Assembly (NCBI GenBank): GCA_015484945.1
Contig: WFUO01000037.1
Location: forward strand, 1-38,713
DNA length: 38,713 nt
Source: Gammaproteobacteria bacterium
GTDB lineage: Bacteria; Pseudomonadota; Gammaproteobacteria; WFUO01
Direction: 5' to 3'
The notes under the pieces are model-generated. The model was not told the origin of the DNA, searched no databases, and saw only the letters and a list, made by a program, of their open reading frames with translations. Both the position numbers and the translations under genes were made by a program. Positions 23,629 through 31,432 of this stretch are shown here, one piece after another (within the stretch, counting starts at the first letter, position 1; every line of letters begins with the position of its first letter).

Positions 23629-25047
23629 TTACAGTCCCAGGTGAGTAACGAGGGCGGCGGCGATGACGGCGGCCAGTTCGCGGCGCGGCCTGCGCGCCGA
23701 ATACTCCAACAGCTCCGGATGCTGCTCGACAAAACCGGTGGTGAACCGCCCGCACCGGAAATCTTGCGATCGGAGTATTTGCTGGTGATACGGGATGGTG
23801 GTCTTGACCCCATTGACAACGATGTCGTCCAGCGCACGCAACCCGCGCATGATCAGATCCTCCCAATCCAGCGACCAGACGATGAGCTTGGCACACATGG
23901 AATCGTAGTAGGGTGGAATCACATAACCGGTATAGATGGCGCCATCGGTGCGCACACCGGGACCGCCTGCTGCAAAGTAACGCGTGATCTTGCCGAAACT
24001 GGGCAAAAAATCGTTCTTCGGATCCTCGGCGTTGATGCGAAACTGCATTGCGTAACCACGCATCTGGATGTCGTCCTGGCGATATCGCAATGGCTCCCCG
24101 GCGGCGATGCGGATCTGTTCCTTGACGATATCGACTCCGGTAATCTCTTCGCTGATGGTATGCTCCACCTGCAGACGCGTGTTCATTTCCATGAAGTAGA
24201 AATTGTCGTCGCCATCCAACAGGAACTCCACCGTACCTGCATTCTGATAGCCCACCGCGCGCGCGGCGCGTACCGCAAGTTCACCGACCTCTTGCCGTTG
24301 TTCATCGCTCAGTTGCGGTGATGGGGCTATCTCGATCAGCTTCTGGTGACGGCGCTGGATAGAGCAGTCGCGCTCGAACAGGTGTATGACATTGCCGTGC
24401 GCGTCACCCAGTACCTGGACCTCGATGTGGCGCGGATCGACGACGCATTTCTCCATGAACACGTCGGCGCTGCCAAACGCCTTTGTGGCCTCTGACAGCA
24501 CACGGTCATAGTTACGGCGCAATTGTTCTGGATCATCGCATCGGCGAATGCCGCGCCCGCCACCGCCCGAGGTGGCCTTGAGCATGACCGGATAACCGAT
24601 CTTCCGAGCCAGCGCCAGGGCCTCATCGACATTCGCCAGGTTGCCGTCGCTGCCCGGTACCACCGGAACCCCGGCCTCGATCATCGCCTGGCGTGCTTCT
24701 ATCTTGTTGCCCATTTTGCGAATCACGTCCGACGACGGACCGATGAATCGGATACCGCGCCGCTCACAGGCCGCAGCCAGGTCCGGATTCTCGGACAGGA
24801 AACCATAGCCGGGGTGCAGGGCATCGCAACCGGTGGCCACGGCCAGGTTGACGATACGATGCACATTCAGATAGCCGGCAATGCTGTCGGGGCCGAGATT
24901 ATAGGCGTGGTCGGCCTTCTTGACATGCAGCGAATGACGATCCGGCTCGGTATAGACGGCCACCGATGTGATGCCGGATTCAGCGCATGCCCTGACGATA
25001 CGGACGGCGATTTCACCCCGGTTGGCGATCAGAATCTTGTTGATCAA
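23629..25047 (-). CDS. pycA: Pyruvate carboxylase subunit A (AccC-like biotin carboxylase)
   Basis: A 472-residue ATP-grasp biotin carboxylase that carboxylates the biotin on its partner subunit. It starts with the family hallmark KILIANRGEIAVRI and has HPGYGFLSENP, the glycine-rich loop KATSGGGGRGIR, EKCVVDPRHIEVQVLGD, ERDCSIQRRHQK, the metal-site FMEMNTRLQVEH and the C-terminal biotin-carboxylase domain. It is slightly longer than the usual AccC. It could in principle be an accC paralogue, but the directly following OadA-type gene (13-base gap) makes a PycA role more likely. A GGGGAG about 7 bases before the ATG is a clear ribosome site. Confidence 0.93.
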   Translation of the reverse strand: MINKILIANRGEIAVRIVRACAESGITSVAVYTEPDRHSLHVKKADHAYNLGPDSIAGYLNVHRIVNLAVATGCDALHPGYGFLSENPDLAAACERRGIRFIGPSSDVIRKMGNKIEARQAMIEAGVPVVPGSDGNLANVDEALALARKIGYPVMLKATSGGGGRGIRRCDDPEQLRRNYDRVLSEATKAFGSADVFMEKCVVDPRHIEVQVLGDAHGNVIHLFERDCSIQRRHQKLIEIAPSPQLSDEQRQEVGELAVRAARAVGYQNAGTVEFLLDGDDNFYFMEMNTRLQVEHTISEEITGVDIVKEQIRIAAGEPLRYRQDDIQMRGYAMQFRINAEDPKNDFLPSFGKITRYFAAGGPGVRTDGAIYTGYVIPPYYDSMCAKLIVWSLDWEDLIMRGLRALDDIVVNGVKTTIPYHQQILRSQDFRCGRFTTGFVEQHPELLEYSARRPRRELAAVIAAALVTHLGL

Positions 25048-25150
25048 ATGGCGCTCCCCGTTGTGTGGCCGTGCCTGCCGGCCGCAGCCATGTGCTGTTG
25101 CCTTGTGAAATATTAGCCCGCCCCGGACACGACCGCCACGGACGTGTCTC

Positions 25151-25179
25151 TATATACCCAGATATCTCTGAAAAAACAA
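25151..25179 (-). promoter_or_regulatory. Candidate promoter for pycA-pycB-maf-hemH
   Basis: Read on the minus strand, TTGTTT (25174-25179) and TATATA (25151-25156) are separated by exactly 17 bases. This is about 105 bases upstream of the pycA ATG. Each box matches only part of the consensus, so the call rests on spacing, the AT-rich setting and position at the head of the operon. Confidence 0.5.
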
Positions 25180-25212
25180 CAGGTTTTAACCAGAGAGCGG
25201 GGCAGGGGCGCT

Positions 25213-25242
25213 TTGACAGCAAGGTGGGAAAGGCGATATTAT
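25213..25242 (+). promoter_or_regulatory. Near-consensus sigma70 promoter for yceD and the fatty-acid operon
   Basis: TTGACA (25213-25218) is a perfect -35 box and TATTAT (25237-25242) matches the -10 at 5 of 6, with an 18-base spacer. The predicted transcript start, 6-8 bases after the -10, is about 25248-25250. That is only a few bases before the yceD ATG at 25252. It diverges from the pycA promoter about 35 bases away. Confidence 0.7.
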
Positions 25243-25251
25243 GTGCGGCTT

Positions 25252-25785
25252 ATGTTGAAGCGGTTGCCCGACAAAGTGGATGCCATGCGTCAGGCCCGCG
25301 AGGGGCGGCAATATCGGGCCCGTCTGCCGTTGCAGGACATGCGCAGGCTCGCGCCCCTGTTGAATGACAACCAGGGCGAGATCGACGTGAACATCGGTCT
25401 GGGCATCGGCGAGGATGGCATCGCGCATGTTGCGGGCAGCGCCAGCGCCACACTGCGGGTACTGTGCCAGCGTTGCATGGAACCCATGGCCATCGATGTC
25501 GAGGCCGGATTCAGGCTGGGCCTGGTCCACAGCGAGTCTCAGGGTGAGGCGTTGCCCGAACCCTACGAGGCGTTGCTGATGGAAGAAGGCGAGATCAGCC
25601 TGGCCGATGTGATCGAGGATGAATTACTGCTCGCGCTGCCACAGGTGCCCATGCATGACGAGCAGTCCTGCGCCTCTGCCGACATCATGCAGGCACTGGC
25701 TGCCCGAATGAAGGAAACCGAACAGCAGGCACCAGGAAAGGAAAACCCGTTTGCGGTGCTGAAACAATTGAAAGACCAGAACTGA
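25252..25785 (+). CDS. yceD: YceD family protein (DUF177)
   Basis: A 177-residue protein of the DUF177/YceD family, found immediately upstream of rpmF across bacteria. YceD homologues in plants and bacteria affect 23S rRNA metabolism, but a precise role is not settled. A CxxC pair (LCQRCMEPM) and the pattern EALPEPYEALLMEEGEISLADVIEDELLLALP (in part) are diagnostic; the tail KENPFAVLKQLK matches E. coli. The start at 25252 aligns with the E. coli start, but the promoter just upstream would leave almost no leader. An in-frame ATG at 25285 is an alternative and would lose 11 residues. Confidence 0.9.
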   Translation: MLKRLPDKVDAMRQAREGRQYRARLPLQDMRRLAPLLNDNQGEIDVNIGLGIGEDGIAHVAGSASATLRVLCQRCMEPMAIDVEAGFRLGLVHSESQGEALPEPYEALLMEEGEISLADVIEDELLLALPQVPMHDEQSCASADIMQALAARMKETEQQAPGKENPFAVLKQLKDQN

Positions 25786-25809
25786 AACACAGACCAGGAG
25801 TTATCCAAA

Positions 25810-25986
25810 ATGGCCGTACAACAGAATCGCAAAACCCCGTCAAAACGCGGGATGCGCCGCTCGCACGACAGTCTCGATGCCCCGGCATTGTCAGTGGAGC
25901 CGGAAACCGGCGAAACCCATCTGCGCCACCATGTCAGTCCTGACGGCTATTACCGTGGCCGCAAGATCACTGCGGATCGCAAATAA
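25810..25986 (+). CDS. rpmF: 50S ribosomal protein L32
   Basis: A 58-residue ribosomal protein. It starts [20 protein letters not shown] and has the family ending [16 protein letters not shown]. The zinc-binding cysteines seen in some L32 versions are absent, as in E. coli. AGGAG 9 bases before the ATG is a clear ribosome site. It follows yceD by 24 bases, which is the standard yceD-rpmF-plsX order, and links ribosome synthesis with the fatty-acid genes downstream. Confidence 0.97.
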   Translation: MAVQQNRKTPSKRGMRRSHDSLDAPALSVEPETGETHLRHHVSPDGYYRGRKITADRK

Positions 25987-25998
25987 ATCCGCAGATCT

Positions 25999-26046
25999 AC
26001 CGGTACATGCAGTGCCGGTCTGAAATGAACCCGCGTGCGCGGGTTC
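25999..26046 (+). promoter_or_regulatory. Two consecutive stem-loops between rpmF and plsX
   Basis: The first stem is ACCGGTAC (25999-26006) against GTGCCGGT (26012-26019), 7 of 8 pairs. The second is GAACCCGC (26027-26034) against GCGGGTTC (26039-26046), a perfect 8-bp stem with a 4-base loop. The downstream TCTC is not a proper T-run, so they more likely attenuate or protect rpmF mRNA than fully terminate. Confidence 0.55.
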
Positions 26047-26097
26047 TCTCATGCCGGCGTCCAAAAAAACAACCCAGTCATTGGTGATCACCGCCAT

Positions 26098-27126
26098 ATG
26101 AATCCCCGATACAAGATTGCGCTCGATGTCATGGGGGGCGATGTAGGCCCCGATGTCGTACTGCCTGCCGCAATCGGTTTCGTCAAGCGCCATCAGGATG
26201 TGCGCCTGATCCTCGTCGGCGATGAAAGCATCATCGAACAAGGGCTGGCATCGCGTGGCGCCACCGCTGGCGAACGGCTCGAGATCCAGCATGCCTCGCA
26301 AACGGTGGAGATGGACGAATTGCCCTCGCATGCGCTGCGCAACAAAAAGGACTCGTCCATGCGTGTGGCCATCAACCTGGTCAAGGAGGGCAGGGCGGAT
26401 GCCTGCGTCAGTGCCGGCAACACCGGCGCACTGATGGCCACCGGGCGCTTCGTGCTCAAGACCCTGCCCGGTATCGACCGGCCAGCGATCATCTCAGCCC
26501 TGCCCAGCATTCAGGGGCATTCGCACATGCTCGATCTGGGTGCCAATGTCGATTGCAGTGCCGAACACCTGTTGCAGTTCGCGATCATGGGCTCGGTGCT
26601 GGCTCAGGCCATTGACAACATCGAACACCCACGCGTTGGCCTGCTCAATATTGGCGAAGAAGAGATCAAGGGCAACGAAAAGGTCAAGGTGGCCGCTCAA
26701 CTGCTGGCGAACAGCAATCTCAACTACATCGGTTTCGTCGAGGGCGATGACATCTACAAGGGGGGTGCCGATGTCATCGTCTGTGACGGTTTTGTCGGCA
26801 ACGTGGCGCTCAAGACCAGCGAGGGTGTGGCCAAGATGATCGGTCATTACATGAAAGAGGAATTCTCGCGCAATATTGTCACGCGCATGGTCGGGCTGTT
26901 GAGCATGCCCGTGCTGCGCGCCTTCAGGAAGAAGATCGACCCTCGCCGCTACAATGGCGCCAGCCTGCTGGGGCTGCGCAAGACCGTGGTCAAGAGCCAT
27001 GGCGGCGCCGATGAACTGGCGTTCGCCAACGCCATCCATGTCGCAATGATGGAAATCGACAAGGCGGTTCCCGAACGTATATCCTCACAGATCGAAACCA
27101 TGCTTTCCGAAGGACACGAGGTTTGA
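26098..27126 (+). CDS. plsX: Phosphate acyltransferase PlsX
   Basis: Makes acyl-phosphate from acyl-ACP for the PlsY step of phospholipid synthesis (342 residues). Family landmarks are [50 protein letters not shown] (in part), [27 protein letters not shown] and [20 protein letters not shown] (in part), with [14 protein letters not shown]-like [14 protein letters not shown] near the end. The ATG at 26098 gives [15 protein letters not shown]; frames open further upstream lack similarity. It overlaps fabH by 4 bases. Confidence 0.97.
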   Translation: MNPRYKIALDVMGGDVGPDVVLPAAIGFVKRHQDVRLILVGDESIIEQGLASRGATAGERLEIQHASQTVEMDELPSHALRNKKDSSMRVAINLVKEGRADACVSAGNTGALMATGRFVLKTLPGIDRPAIISALPSIQGHSHMLDLGANVDCSAEHLLQFAIMGSVLAQAIDNIEHPRVGLLNIGEEEIKGNEKVKVAAQLLANSNLNYIGFVEGDDIYKGGADVIVCDGFVGNVALKTSEGVAKMIGHYMKEEFSRNIVTRMVGLLSMPVLRAFRKKIDPRRYNGASLLGLRKTVVKSHGGADELAFANAIHVAMMEIDKAVPERISSQIETMLSEGHEV

Positions 27127-28091
27127 AATATTCACGCATCAGCGGTACAGGCGGCTACCTGCCCGACAGGATCCTGACCAATCACGATCTCGAACAGATG
27201 GTCGATACCAGTGACGAATGGATTGTATCCCGAACCGGCATCCGTGAACGTCATATCGCCGCCGACGACCAGAGCACCTGTGATCTGGCCGAGCAGGCGG
27301 CGCTGCAGGCCATCGACGCCGCAGGCATAACAGCCGACGATGTGGATCTGATCATCGTCGCCACGACCACGCCCGACCGCGTGTTTCCCAGTACTGCCTG
27401 CCTGTTGCAGCAGCGTCTCGACATCCATGGCTGCGCAGCCTTCGATGTGCAGGCGGTTTGCACCGGGTTCATTTACGCACTGGGCGTGGCCGACAAGTTC
27501 ATCCGTACAGGCTCGGCCGGTCGAGCGCTGGTGGTGGGCGCAGAAACCATGTCGCGCATCGTTGACTGGAATGACCGCAGTACCTGCGTGTTGTTCGGCG
27601 ATGGCGCCGGGGCGGTGATCCTCGAGGCCAGTGACGAGCCCGGTATCCTGTCCACCCATCTGCATGCCGATGGTAGTTACGAAAATTTGCTCACGGTCAA
27701 CGCCGGGGTCTCCATCCACCCTGATGCGCTCATGGCGGGCAAGGCCTACGTCGAAATGAAGGGCAACGAGGTGTTCAAAGTGGCGGTCAATACACTGGGC
27801 CGTATCGTGGACGAAACACTGGAAGCCAACGACCTCGACAAATCGGAAGTGGACTGGCTGATACCGCACCAGGCCAATACCCGTATCATCGAAGCCACCG
27901 CACGCAAGCTCAAGCTGCCCATGGACCACGTGGTCATGACAGTGGCCGAGCATGGCAACACCTCGGCCGCCTCGGTGCCGTTGGCGCTTGACGTGGCCGT
28001 GCGCGACGGCCGTATCCGGCGCGGTGAAACCTTGTTGATGGAAGCCTTTGGTGGCGGTTTCACCTGGGGCTCCGTATTGATGAAATACTGA
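27123..28091 (+). CDS. fabH: Beta-ketoacyl-ACP synthase III (FabH)
   Basis: Starts fatty-acid synthesis by condensing acetyl-CoA with malonyl-ACP (322 residues). The catalytic triad is C113 (DVQAVCTGF), H249 (IPHQANTR) and N279 (EHGNTSAAS). The N-terminus [19 protein letters not shown] aligns with the FabH family. The start codon is TTG at 27123, sharing 4 bases with the plsX stop and preceded by AAGGA about 10 bases upstream; no other start fits. It is the first of the contiguous fabH-fabD-fabG genes. Confidence 0.97.
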   Translation: MKYSRISGTGGYLPDRILTNHDLEQMVDTSDEWIVSRTGIRERHIAADDQSTCDLAEQAALQAIDAAGITADDVDLIIVATTTPDRVFPSTACLLQQRLDIHGCAAFDVQAVCTGFIYALGVADKFIRTGSAGRALVVGAETMSRIVDWNDRSTCVLFGDGAGAVILEASDEPGILSTHLHADGSYENLLTVNAGVSIHPDALMAGKAYVEMKGNEVFKVAVNTLGRIVDETLEANDLDKSEVDWLIPHQANTRIIEATARKLKLPMDHVVMTVAEHGNTSAASVPLALDVAVRDGRIRRGETLLMEAFGGGFTWGSVLMKY

Positions 28092-28108
28092 ATCAGGAGT
28101 ACAGCCGC

Positions 28109-29053
28109 ATGACATTGGGCATGGTATTTCCGGGACAGGGCTCGCAGTCGGTGGGCATGCTGGCGTCGCTGGCGCAGGCCAGTCCACTTGTTGGCGAGAC
28201 TTTCGCTGAAGCCGGTGAGGTGCTGGGCCTCGACCTGTGGCAGATCGTCGCGGAGGGCCCCGAAGAACGCCTCAACGACACCCGCATCACCCAGCCCGCC
28301 ATGCTAGCGGCCGGCATCGCCACCTGGCGGGTCTGGCAGGCCGGGGGCGGAGCGGCACCCGCCATCATGGCCGGCCACAGCCTGGGCGAATACACGGCCC
28401 TGGTGGCGGCTGGCGCCATGGCTTTCAGCGACGCGGTCCATCTCGTTTCGCTGCGCGCGCAGTACATGCAGGAGGCCGTACCGGCCGGTGTCGGCGCCAT
28501 GGCCGCGATTCTCGGGCTTGACGACGACCGCGTGCGCGAGGTGTGTGCGACCGCGGCAGAGGAACAGGTGGTCGAGGCAGTCAACTTCAACTCACCGGGA
28601 CAGGTCGTCATCGCCGGTGACAAGCACGCCGTGGAGCGTGCCATCGCACTGGCGCGTGAAGCCGGTGCACGGCGCGCGGTTCCGCTACCGGTCAGCGTGC
28701 CATCGCACTGCGCGCTGATGCAACCGGCGGCCAGCCGCCTGGCCGCCGCACTGGACGGTATCGACATAAGCCGCCCCGGGATTCCCGTATTGCACAACTT
28801 CGATGTACAAAGCCACGATGATCCCGCGCAGATTCGCCAGGCCCTGGAGGCGCAGCTCTACAGCCCGGTGCGTTGGGTCGAGACGATCCGGGCCATGCAG
28901 GCCGCAGGCGTGAACTTGGTGGTCGAATGCGGCCCGGGCAAGGTGCTTGCGGGGCTCAACAAGCGTATCGACAAGGGACTGACGAGTATCACCGTACAGG
29001 ATCCGGAATCCCTGCAGCAGGCGCTGCAGGCAGCAGCAGGAGAACAGGCATGA
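28109..29053 (+). CDS. fabD: Malonyl CoA-acyl carrier protein transacylase (FabD)
   Basis: Loads malonyl groups onto AcpP (314 residues). The nucleophile is S91 in GHSLGEY, and the second catalytic residue is H199 in VPSHC. The N-terminal FPGQGSQSVGM and the VEAVNFNSPGQVVIAG stretch are diagnostic, and VECGPGKVLAGL lies near the C-terminus. AGGAG about 9 bases before the ATG supports the start. Its stop overlaps fabG by 4 bases. Confidence 0.97.
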   Translation: MTLGMVFPGQGSQSVGMLASLAQASPLVGETFAEAGEVLGLDLWQIVAEGPEERLNDTRITQPAMLAAGIATWRVWQAGGGAAPAIMAGHSLGEYTALVAAGAMAFSDAVHLVSLRAQYMQEAVPAGVGAMAAILGLDDDRVREVCATAAEEQVVEAVNFNSPGQVVIAGDKHAVERAIALAREAGARRAVPLPVSVPSHCALMQPAASRLAAALDGIDISRPGIPVLHNFDVQSHDDPAQIRQALEAQLYSPVRWVETIRAMQAAGVNLVVECGPGKVLAGLNKRIDKGLTSITVQDPESLQQALQAAAGEQA

Positions 29054-29781
29054 CACTGGAGAACCGTATCGCGCTGGTTACCGGCGCCAGCCGTGGTATC
29101 GGCAAGGCCATTGCCCTGGAACTGGGCAGGCAGGGCGCGCGGGTGTACGGTACCGCCACCAGTCAGGCAGGCGCCGACGCCATCGGCGGGTATCTTGCGG
29201 AAGCCGGCATCGATGGCGCCGGTCACGTACTCGATGTCACCGACCAGAACAGCGTGGATGCGCTCATGGCGGCCATCGATGCACCTGAAATCCTGGTCAA
29301 CAATGCTGGTATCACACGTGACAACCTGATGATGCGCATGAAACAGGAGGAGTGGGATGCCATCATCGAAACCAACCTGACCTCGGTGTTTCGTCTTACC
29401 CGGGCATGCCTGCGCGGCATGATCAAGGCCCGCCGAGGCCGCATCATCAGCATTTCCTCGGTGGTTGGCGCTACCGGCAACCCCGGTCAGGCCAACTACG
29501 CAGCCGCCAAGGCCGGTATCGTTGGTTTCAGCAAATCACTGGCGCGTGAAATCGGCTCGCGCGGGATCACGGTCAACGTCGTCGCACCGGGGTTCATCGA
29601 TACCGACATGACCCGCGCCCTGCCTGAACAGCAGCGCGAGGCCTTGCTGACACAGATCCCGCTCGGTGAATTGGGCAGCCCCGAGGATATCGCCTATATG
29701 GTTGCCTTCCTGGCATCCGACAGGGCGCGTTACATCACCGGCGAGACACTGCATGTCAACGGCGGCATGTACATGAATTGA
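29050..29781 (+). CDS. fabG: 3-oxoacyl-ACP reductase (FabG)
   Basis: NADPH-dependent short-chain dehydrogenase (243 residues) that reduces beta-ketoacyl-ACP. The nucleotide site is TGASRGIG (11-18), followed by NNAG (84-87) and the catalytic S137, Y150 and K154 in the SSVVGATGNPGQANYAAAK region. GFIDTDMT and the final VNGGMYMN are typical of FabG. The ATG at 29050 overlaps the fabD stop and has GGAG upstream. In E. coli acpP follows directly; here an IS element lies in between. Confidence 0.97.
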   Translation: MTLENRIALVTGASRGIGKAIALELGRQGARVYGTATSQAGADAIGGYLAEAGIDGAGHVLDVTDQNSVDALMAAIDAPEILVNNAGITRDNLMMRMKQEEWDAIIETNLTSVFRLTRACLRGMIKARRGRIISISSVVGATGNPGQANYAAAKAGIVGFSKSLAREIGSRGITVNVVAPGFIDTDMTRALPEQQREALLTQIPLGELGSPEDIAYMVAFLASDRARYITGETLHVNGGMYMN

Positions 29782-29882
29782 GCGCAATACTTGATAATTT
29801 ACATGAAGTATTTTTCATATAATATTGTATTTAAAATGAAATCAGTGTTTTATAGATTATCGAAATTTGCCGGTTAAAGGGT
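29782..29882 (+). promoter_or_regulatory. AT-rich segment after fabG, left of the insertion
   Basis: About 100 bases that are strikingly AT-rich compared with the rest of the window, with a perfect TATAAT (29818-29823) and several T-runs and A-runs. No well-spaced -35 accompanies that -10. It probably belonged to the original fabG-acpP spacer and could carry an acpP promoter or an UP-like element; the IS now separates it from acpP. The last 7 bases (29876-29882) are the left copy of the target duplication. Confidence 0.45.
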
Positions 29883-29907
29883 GACCAGGTTCAGACACAT
29901 TTGAGAC
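29883..29907 (+). repeat. Left terminal inverted repeat of the IS481-type element
   Basis: A 25-base end that aligns with the reverse complement of the right end with one indel and a few mismatches. GGTTCA and ACATTTGAGAC are the shared blocks. Confidence 0.85.
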
Positions 29908-29974
29908 GTTGAGGACATGAAGAAGGGGCCTCATCTCCGGGAGTAGTTAAGCAACCGAAAGAGGAGGCCCCAAG

Positions 29975-31012
29975 ATGAAGGTTTTTGGCCTTCAAGGCGA
30001 TATCATGCGGTCTGCCCGGCTGTCAGACAAGGTTTTTGACGATCCGGAGGTCATTTTTCGTCTTCAGCAGCTGGAGCGATTCGAGCGGCTGCGAACGGTG
30101 CATGGCCTGACAGCAGCCCAAGCGGCGGATATTCTGGGGGTAAGCCGTGCCACCCTGTACCGTTGGCAACAGCGTTTTGCCGAGAGTGGAATTTCGGGTT
30201 TGCGCCCCCGCTCTCGACGCCCCCGTCGTGTTCGGCAACGGCAATGGGACATGCGGGTGTGTGAGGCGGTCAGGCGGCTGCGGATGAGTTTTCCAGCTTG
30301 GGGCAAAACGAAGCTGGGACCACTGTTGAGAAATCAGGGATTTGCGATCTCCGACAGTACGGTTGGGCGCATACTCGGTTGGCTGAAGGCGCGCGAACGT
30401 TTACCCAATGTTCCGGCGCATGGTGGTGGTCGACGGCATGGCCGTGCCTGGCGGCGCCCTTGGGCGCGCCGAGCGCCCTATGGGCTGAAGGGTAAACAAC
30501 CCGGAGATCTGGTGCAGGTGGATGTTTTACATGTGCATTTACTGCCCGGCGTGACGGTGTACCACTTCACGGCCTGGGATAGCGCTTCGCGCTGGAGCGT
30601 GGGACAGGTCTACAGCCGGGTGAGCAGCCGCTGTGCGGCAGATTTTCTCGGCCATCTCCAGATACGTTGTCCGTTTCCGATTAGGGCAATCCAGATCGAT
30701 GGCGGCTCGGAGTTCAAGGGCGCATTCGAGCAGGCCTGCCAGCAGGCAGGGATCGCCCTCTATGTGCTGCCACCAAAACGTCCACAGCGCAATGGTGGGG
30801 TGGAACGGGCCAACGGCATCTGGCGCTACGAGTTCTATGCCAGTTATCCGCTGCCGACGACAATTCGGGAACTTCGTCCCCTGGTCCGGTGGTGGGAGCA
30901 AATCTACAACCTGCTGCGACCCCATCAGGGGTTGAAACAGAGGACACCCGCCGAGTATCTTCGTGATGCCGGCTATGAGACCCCTGACGTCTCGGTGTCT
31001 CAAATGTATTGA
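29975..31012 (+). CDS. IS481-family transposase, DDE integrase core
   Basis: A 345-residue transposase. The N-terminal helix-turn-helix is LTAAQAADILGVSRATLYRW (about 45-64), followed by an arginine-rich linker (about 78-90). The rve-type catalytic core has D183 (LVQVDVLHV), D242 (IQIDGGSEF) and E277 (NGGVERANG), with 34 residues between the last two, the usual DDE spacing. The C-terminal NLLRPHQGLKQRTPAEYL is typical of IS481/IS3-like enzymes. AGAGGAGG about 9 bases before the ATG is a strong ribosome site. The stop codon lies inside the right terminal repeat. No frameshift or internal stop is seen, so it may be active. Confidence 0.95.
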   Translation: MKVFGLQGDIMRSARLSDKVFDDPEVIFRLQQLERFERLRTVHGLTAAQAADILGVSRATLYRWQQRFAESGISGLRPRSRRPRRVRQRQWDMRVCEAVRRLRMSFPAWGKTKLGPLLRNQGFAISDSTVGRILGWLKARERLPNVPAHGGGRRHGRAWRRPWARRAPYGLKGKQPGDLVQVDVLHVHLLPGVTVYHFTAWDSASRWSVGQVYSRVSSRCAADFLGHLQIRCPFPIRAIQIDGGSEFKGAFEQACQQAGIALYVLPPKRPQRNGGVERANGIWRYEFYASYPLPTTIRELRPLVRWWEQIYNLLRPHQGLKQRTPAEYLRDAGYETPDVSVSQMY

Positions 31013-31020
31013 ACCAGGAC
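30997..31020 (-). repeat. Right terminal inverted repeat of the IS481-type element
   Basis: A 24-base end, reading inward GTCCTGGTTCAATACATTTG and then AGAC. It contains the transposase stop codon (31010-31012). Confidence 0.85.
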
Positions 31021-31109
31021 AAAGGGTGGATTGATAGTGATGATTTCACTACAATACCGGCCGCAACGGCAGATTCTGTTGCCAACATGAAATCGCAGAG
31101 GATAAAAAA

Positions 31110-31349
31110 ATGAGCACAGTCGAGGAACGCGTCAAGAAGATCATCGTTGAACAGCTGGGCGTCAAGGAAGAGGAAGTGGTCAACAATGCATCCTTCGTCG
31201 ACGATCTGGGAGCCGACTCCCTCGATACCGTTGAACTGGTCATGGCGCTGGAAGAGGAGTTCGAATGCGAGATTCCGGACGAGGATTCCGCCAAGATCAC
31301 CAATGTCCAGGAAGCCATCGATTACGTCAATGCCCACATAGGCAGCTGA
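31110..31349 (+). CDS. acpP: Acyl carrier protein
   Basis: A 79-residue carrier with the prosthetic-group serine S37 in GADSLDT, to which 4'-phosphopantetheine is attached. The sequence is very acidic and close to the standard ([20 protein letters not shown] at the N-terminus). AGAGGA about 9 bases before the ATG is the ribosome site. An IS lies 82 bases upstream of the start's leader region, so readthrough or a promoter right of the IS (for example TACAAT at 31050-31055) must drive this essential gene. It serves FabD, FabH, FabG, FabF, PlsX and the lipid A enzymes. Confidence 0.98.
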   Translation: MSTVEERVKKIIVEQLGVKEEEVVNNASFVDDLGADSLDTVELVMALEEEFECEIPDEDSAKITNVQEAIDYVNAHIGS

Positions 31350-31356
31350 ACGCCAG

Positions 31357-31380
31357 GGCCTGGCCGCATGCGGCCGGGCC
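31357..31380 (+). promoter_or_regulatory. Strong GC hairpin between acpP and fabF
   Basis: GGCCTGGCC (31357-31365) pairs with GGCCGGGCC (31372-31380), with one G-U-type pair, around a GCATGC loop that is itself palindromic. It follows the acpP stop by 7 bases, and no T-run comes after. It may attenuate transcription into fabF or protect the short acpP message, which would fit the much higher need for AcpP. Confidence 0.6.
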
Positions 31381-31432
31381 CGTAGATCCGTCAACTGAAT
31401 CACTTCACCCCTGAATCCCGGAGGATCCTGTC

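Larger units (their letters stand above)
29883..31020 (+). mobile_element. IS481-family insertion sequence, complete, between fabG and acpP
   Basis: The 1138-base element is flanked on both sides by AAAGGGT (29876-29882 and 31021-31027), a 7-bp target duplication. Terminal repeats are imperfect: the left begins GACCAGGTTCAG and the right, read inward, GTCCTGGTTCAA; both then continue to a shared ACATTTGAGAC. One intact transposase gene, in the same direction as the fab genes, fills it. Perfect flanks and an intact reading frame suggest a recent insertion. It separates acpP from the upstream part of the operon. Confidence 0.93.
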
